The notes beneath the pieces were generated by a model. That model made no database searches. It was not told the DNA's origin and was given only the letters and a program-made list of their open reading frames with translations. Both the position numbers and the translations under genes were made by a program. Positions 63,438 to 64,000 of a stretch of 64,000 nt of DNA are shown here, piece after piece. Each line of letters starts with the position of its first letter. Within the stretch, counting starts at the first letter, position 1. This DNA is from Cyclobacteriaceae bacterium (lineage in GTDB: Bacteria; Bacteroidota; Bacteroidia; Cytophagales; Cyclobacteriaceae): NCBI GenBank assembly GCA_028278225.1, contig JANQEU010000088.1, forward strand, positions 62,001 to 126,000, read 5' to 3'.

Positions 63438-64000
63438 ATGAAGAGAACCTCCGTTTTGTGCCTGCTTCTGGCAACTTCAATCGTCTCATTTGGCCAAAAA
63501 AAGCCTAAAATCAACACTAACAAGAAGGCTGTCATTGCCTCAATAGATGCCAGGAATGACCAACTTACCGATCTGAGTGACAGGATCTGGGCTTTTGAAG
63601 AGATTGCTTTCGAGGAAGTGAAGTCTTCAAAGGCGCTGGCAGATTTTGCGGAATCACAGGGATTTAAGGTGACCCGCGGAGTAGCGGATATCCCTACAGC
63701 TTTTACTGCTGAATTCGGATCCGGAAAACCTGTCATTGCAATTCTTGGGGAGTTTGACGCATTGCCGGGTTTATCGCAAAAAGCCATTCCAACCAAAGAA
63801 CCTTTAAATGAAGGTTCTGCCGGCCATGGATGTGGCCATAACCTGTTTGGGGTAGCTTCCCTCGGGGCGGCCACAGCCATAAAAGAATTAATGGAACAGA
63901 GAAAATTCGGGGGTACGATACGCTTTTACGGTACCCCTGCAGAAGAGAAGTTTTTCGGAAAGCTTTGGATGATCCGGGAAGGCTTATTCGACGATGTGGA
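63438..64000 (+). CDS. M20 family amidohydrolase (AbgB-like), truncated at the window edge
   Basis: The first 187 codons are present. Signal peptide MKRTSVLCLLLATSIVSFGQ, so exported. The catalytic region contains IWAFEEIAFEEVKSSKALAD, AILGEFDALPG, and GHGCGHNLFGVASLGAA with the metal-binding Cys-His, followed by FYGTPAEEKFFGKLWM with the conserved Glu pair. This matches AbgB/aminobenzoyl-glutamate amidase-type hydrolases. The remainder lies beyond 64000. Confidence 0.88.
   Translation, partial: MKRTSVLCLLLATSIVSFGQKKPKINTNKKAVIASIDARNDQLTDLSDRIWAFEEIAFEEVKSSKALADFAESQGFKVTRGVADIPTAFTAEFGSGKPVIAILGEFDALPGLSQKAIPTKEPLNEGSAGHGCGHNLFGVASLGAATAIKELMEQRKFGGTIRFYGTPAEEKFFGKLWMIREGLFDDV

Overview
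The window reads as a chromosomal segment of a member of the Bacteroidota, most likely order Cytophagales. The evidence is the type IX secretion pair porU-porV, a T9SS-sorted secreted cargo protein, the gliding lipoprotein gldH, a CarboxypepD_reg/TonB-dependent receptor, GWxTD, WG-repeat, DUF2911 and RicT/PSP1-type proteins, and promoter-like TAnnTTTG boxes. Almost all of the window is densely packed core chromosome. I see no prophage, insertion sequence, rRNA or CRISPR array. The only accessory-looking patch is around the tRNA-Ala at 56.9 kb.

Layout. 0-10.5 kb: truncated MATE exporter, Nudix hydrolase, two exported proteins of unknown function, a giant Asp-box/VPS10-type T9SS cargo, a TonB-dependent receptor, rnhB and a DUF2911 protein. 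10.5-14.1 kb: one 1160-residue ORF joining a seven-helix membrane module, an AraC-type DNA-binding domain and a complete MacB/FtsX-type permease. 14.1-21 kb: HEAT-like protein, CsaA-like tRNA-binding protein, small orphans, a TPR sensor kinase with a tail-to-tail response regulator, exonuclease III, gcvT and a ComB-like phosphatase. 21-30.5 kb: CFA-synthase-like methyltransferase, MazG-like protein, lipoprotein, a second DUF2911 protein, YicC nuclease, a very large Omp85-like barrel with propeller, FAD oxidoreductase, MBL hydrolase and phosphatidylserine synthase. 30.5-36.4 kb: porU, porV and a non-catalytic M16 protein, then an octamer-repeat palindrome between converging genes. 36.6-50.2 kb: WG-repeat protein, hemA, helix-hairpin-helix protein, SF1 helicase with a nuclease-like tail, gldH-ricT, purD and recQ. 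50.4-55.3 kb: manC, rlmB with a GWxTD protein, methyltransferase, dps and an NlpC/P60 hydrolase. 55.4-57 kb: AAA ATPase preceded by three 33-bp-phased palindromes, a nucleotidyltransferase relic and tRNA-Ala(GGC). 57-64 kb: MFS carrier, P-loop nucleoside-kinase-like protein, two tandem PPK2 enzymes, a propeller receptor with no kinase, and a truncated M20 amidohydrolase.

How genes work together. PorU and PorV are the outer-membrane machinery that cleaves and anchors C-terminal-domain cargo such as the 2710-6741 protein. The dead M16 protein is translationally adjacent to them. GldH with RicT forms a tight operon, as do MBL hydrolase-pssA, gcvT-comB, MazG-lipoprotein, GWxTD-rlmB and dps-NlpC; each shows 1-4 nt overlaps. 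The nucleoside-kinase-like gene followed by two PPK2 genes suggests polyphosphate-driven phosphorylation of a nucleoside.

The strongest candidates for something undescribed are the AraC-permease fusion and the phased palindrome array in front of the AAA ATPase. All functional calls rest on reading motifs by eye; no database search was run.
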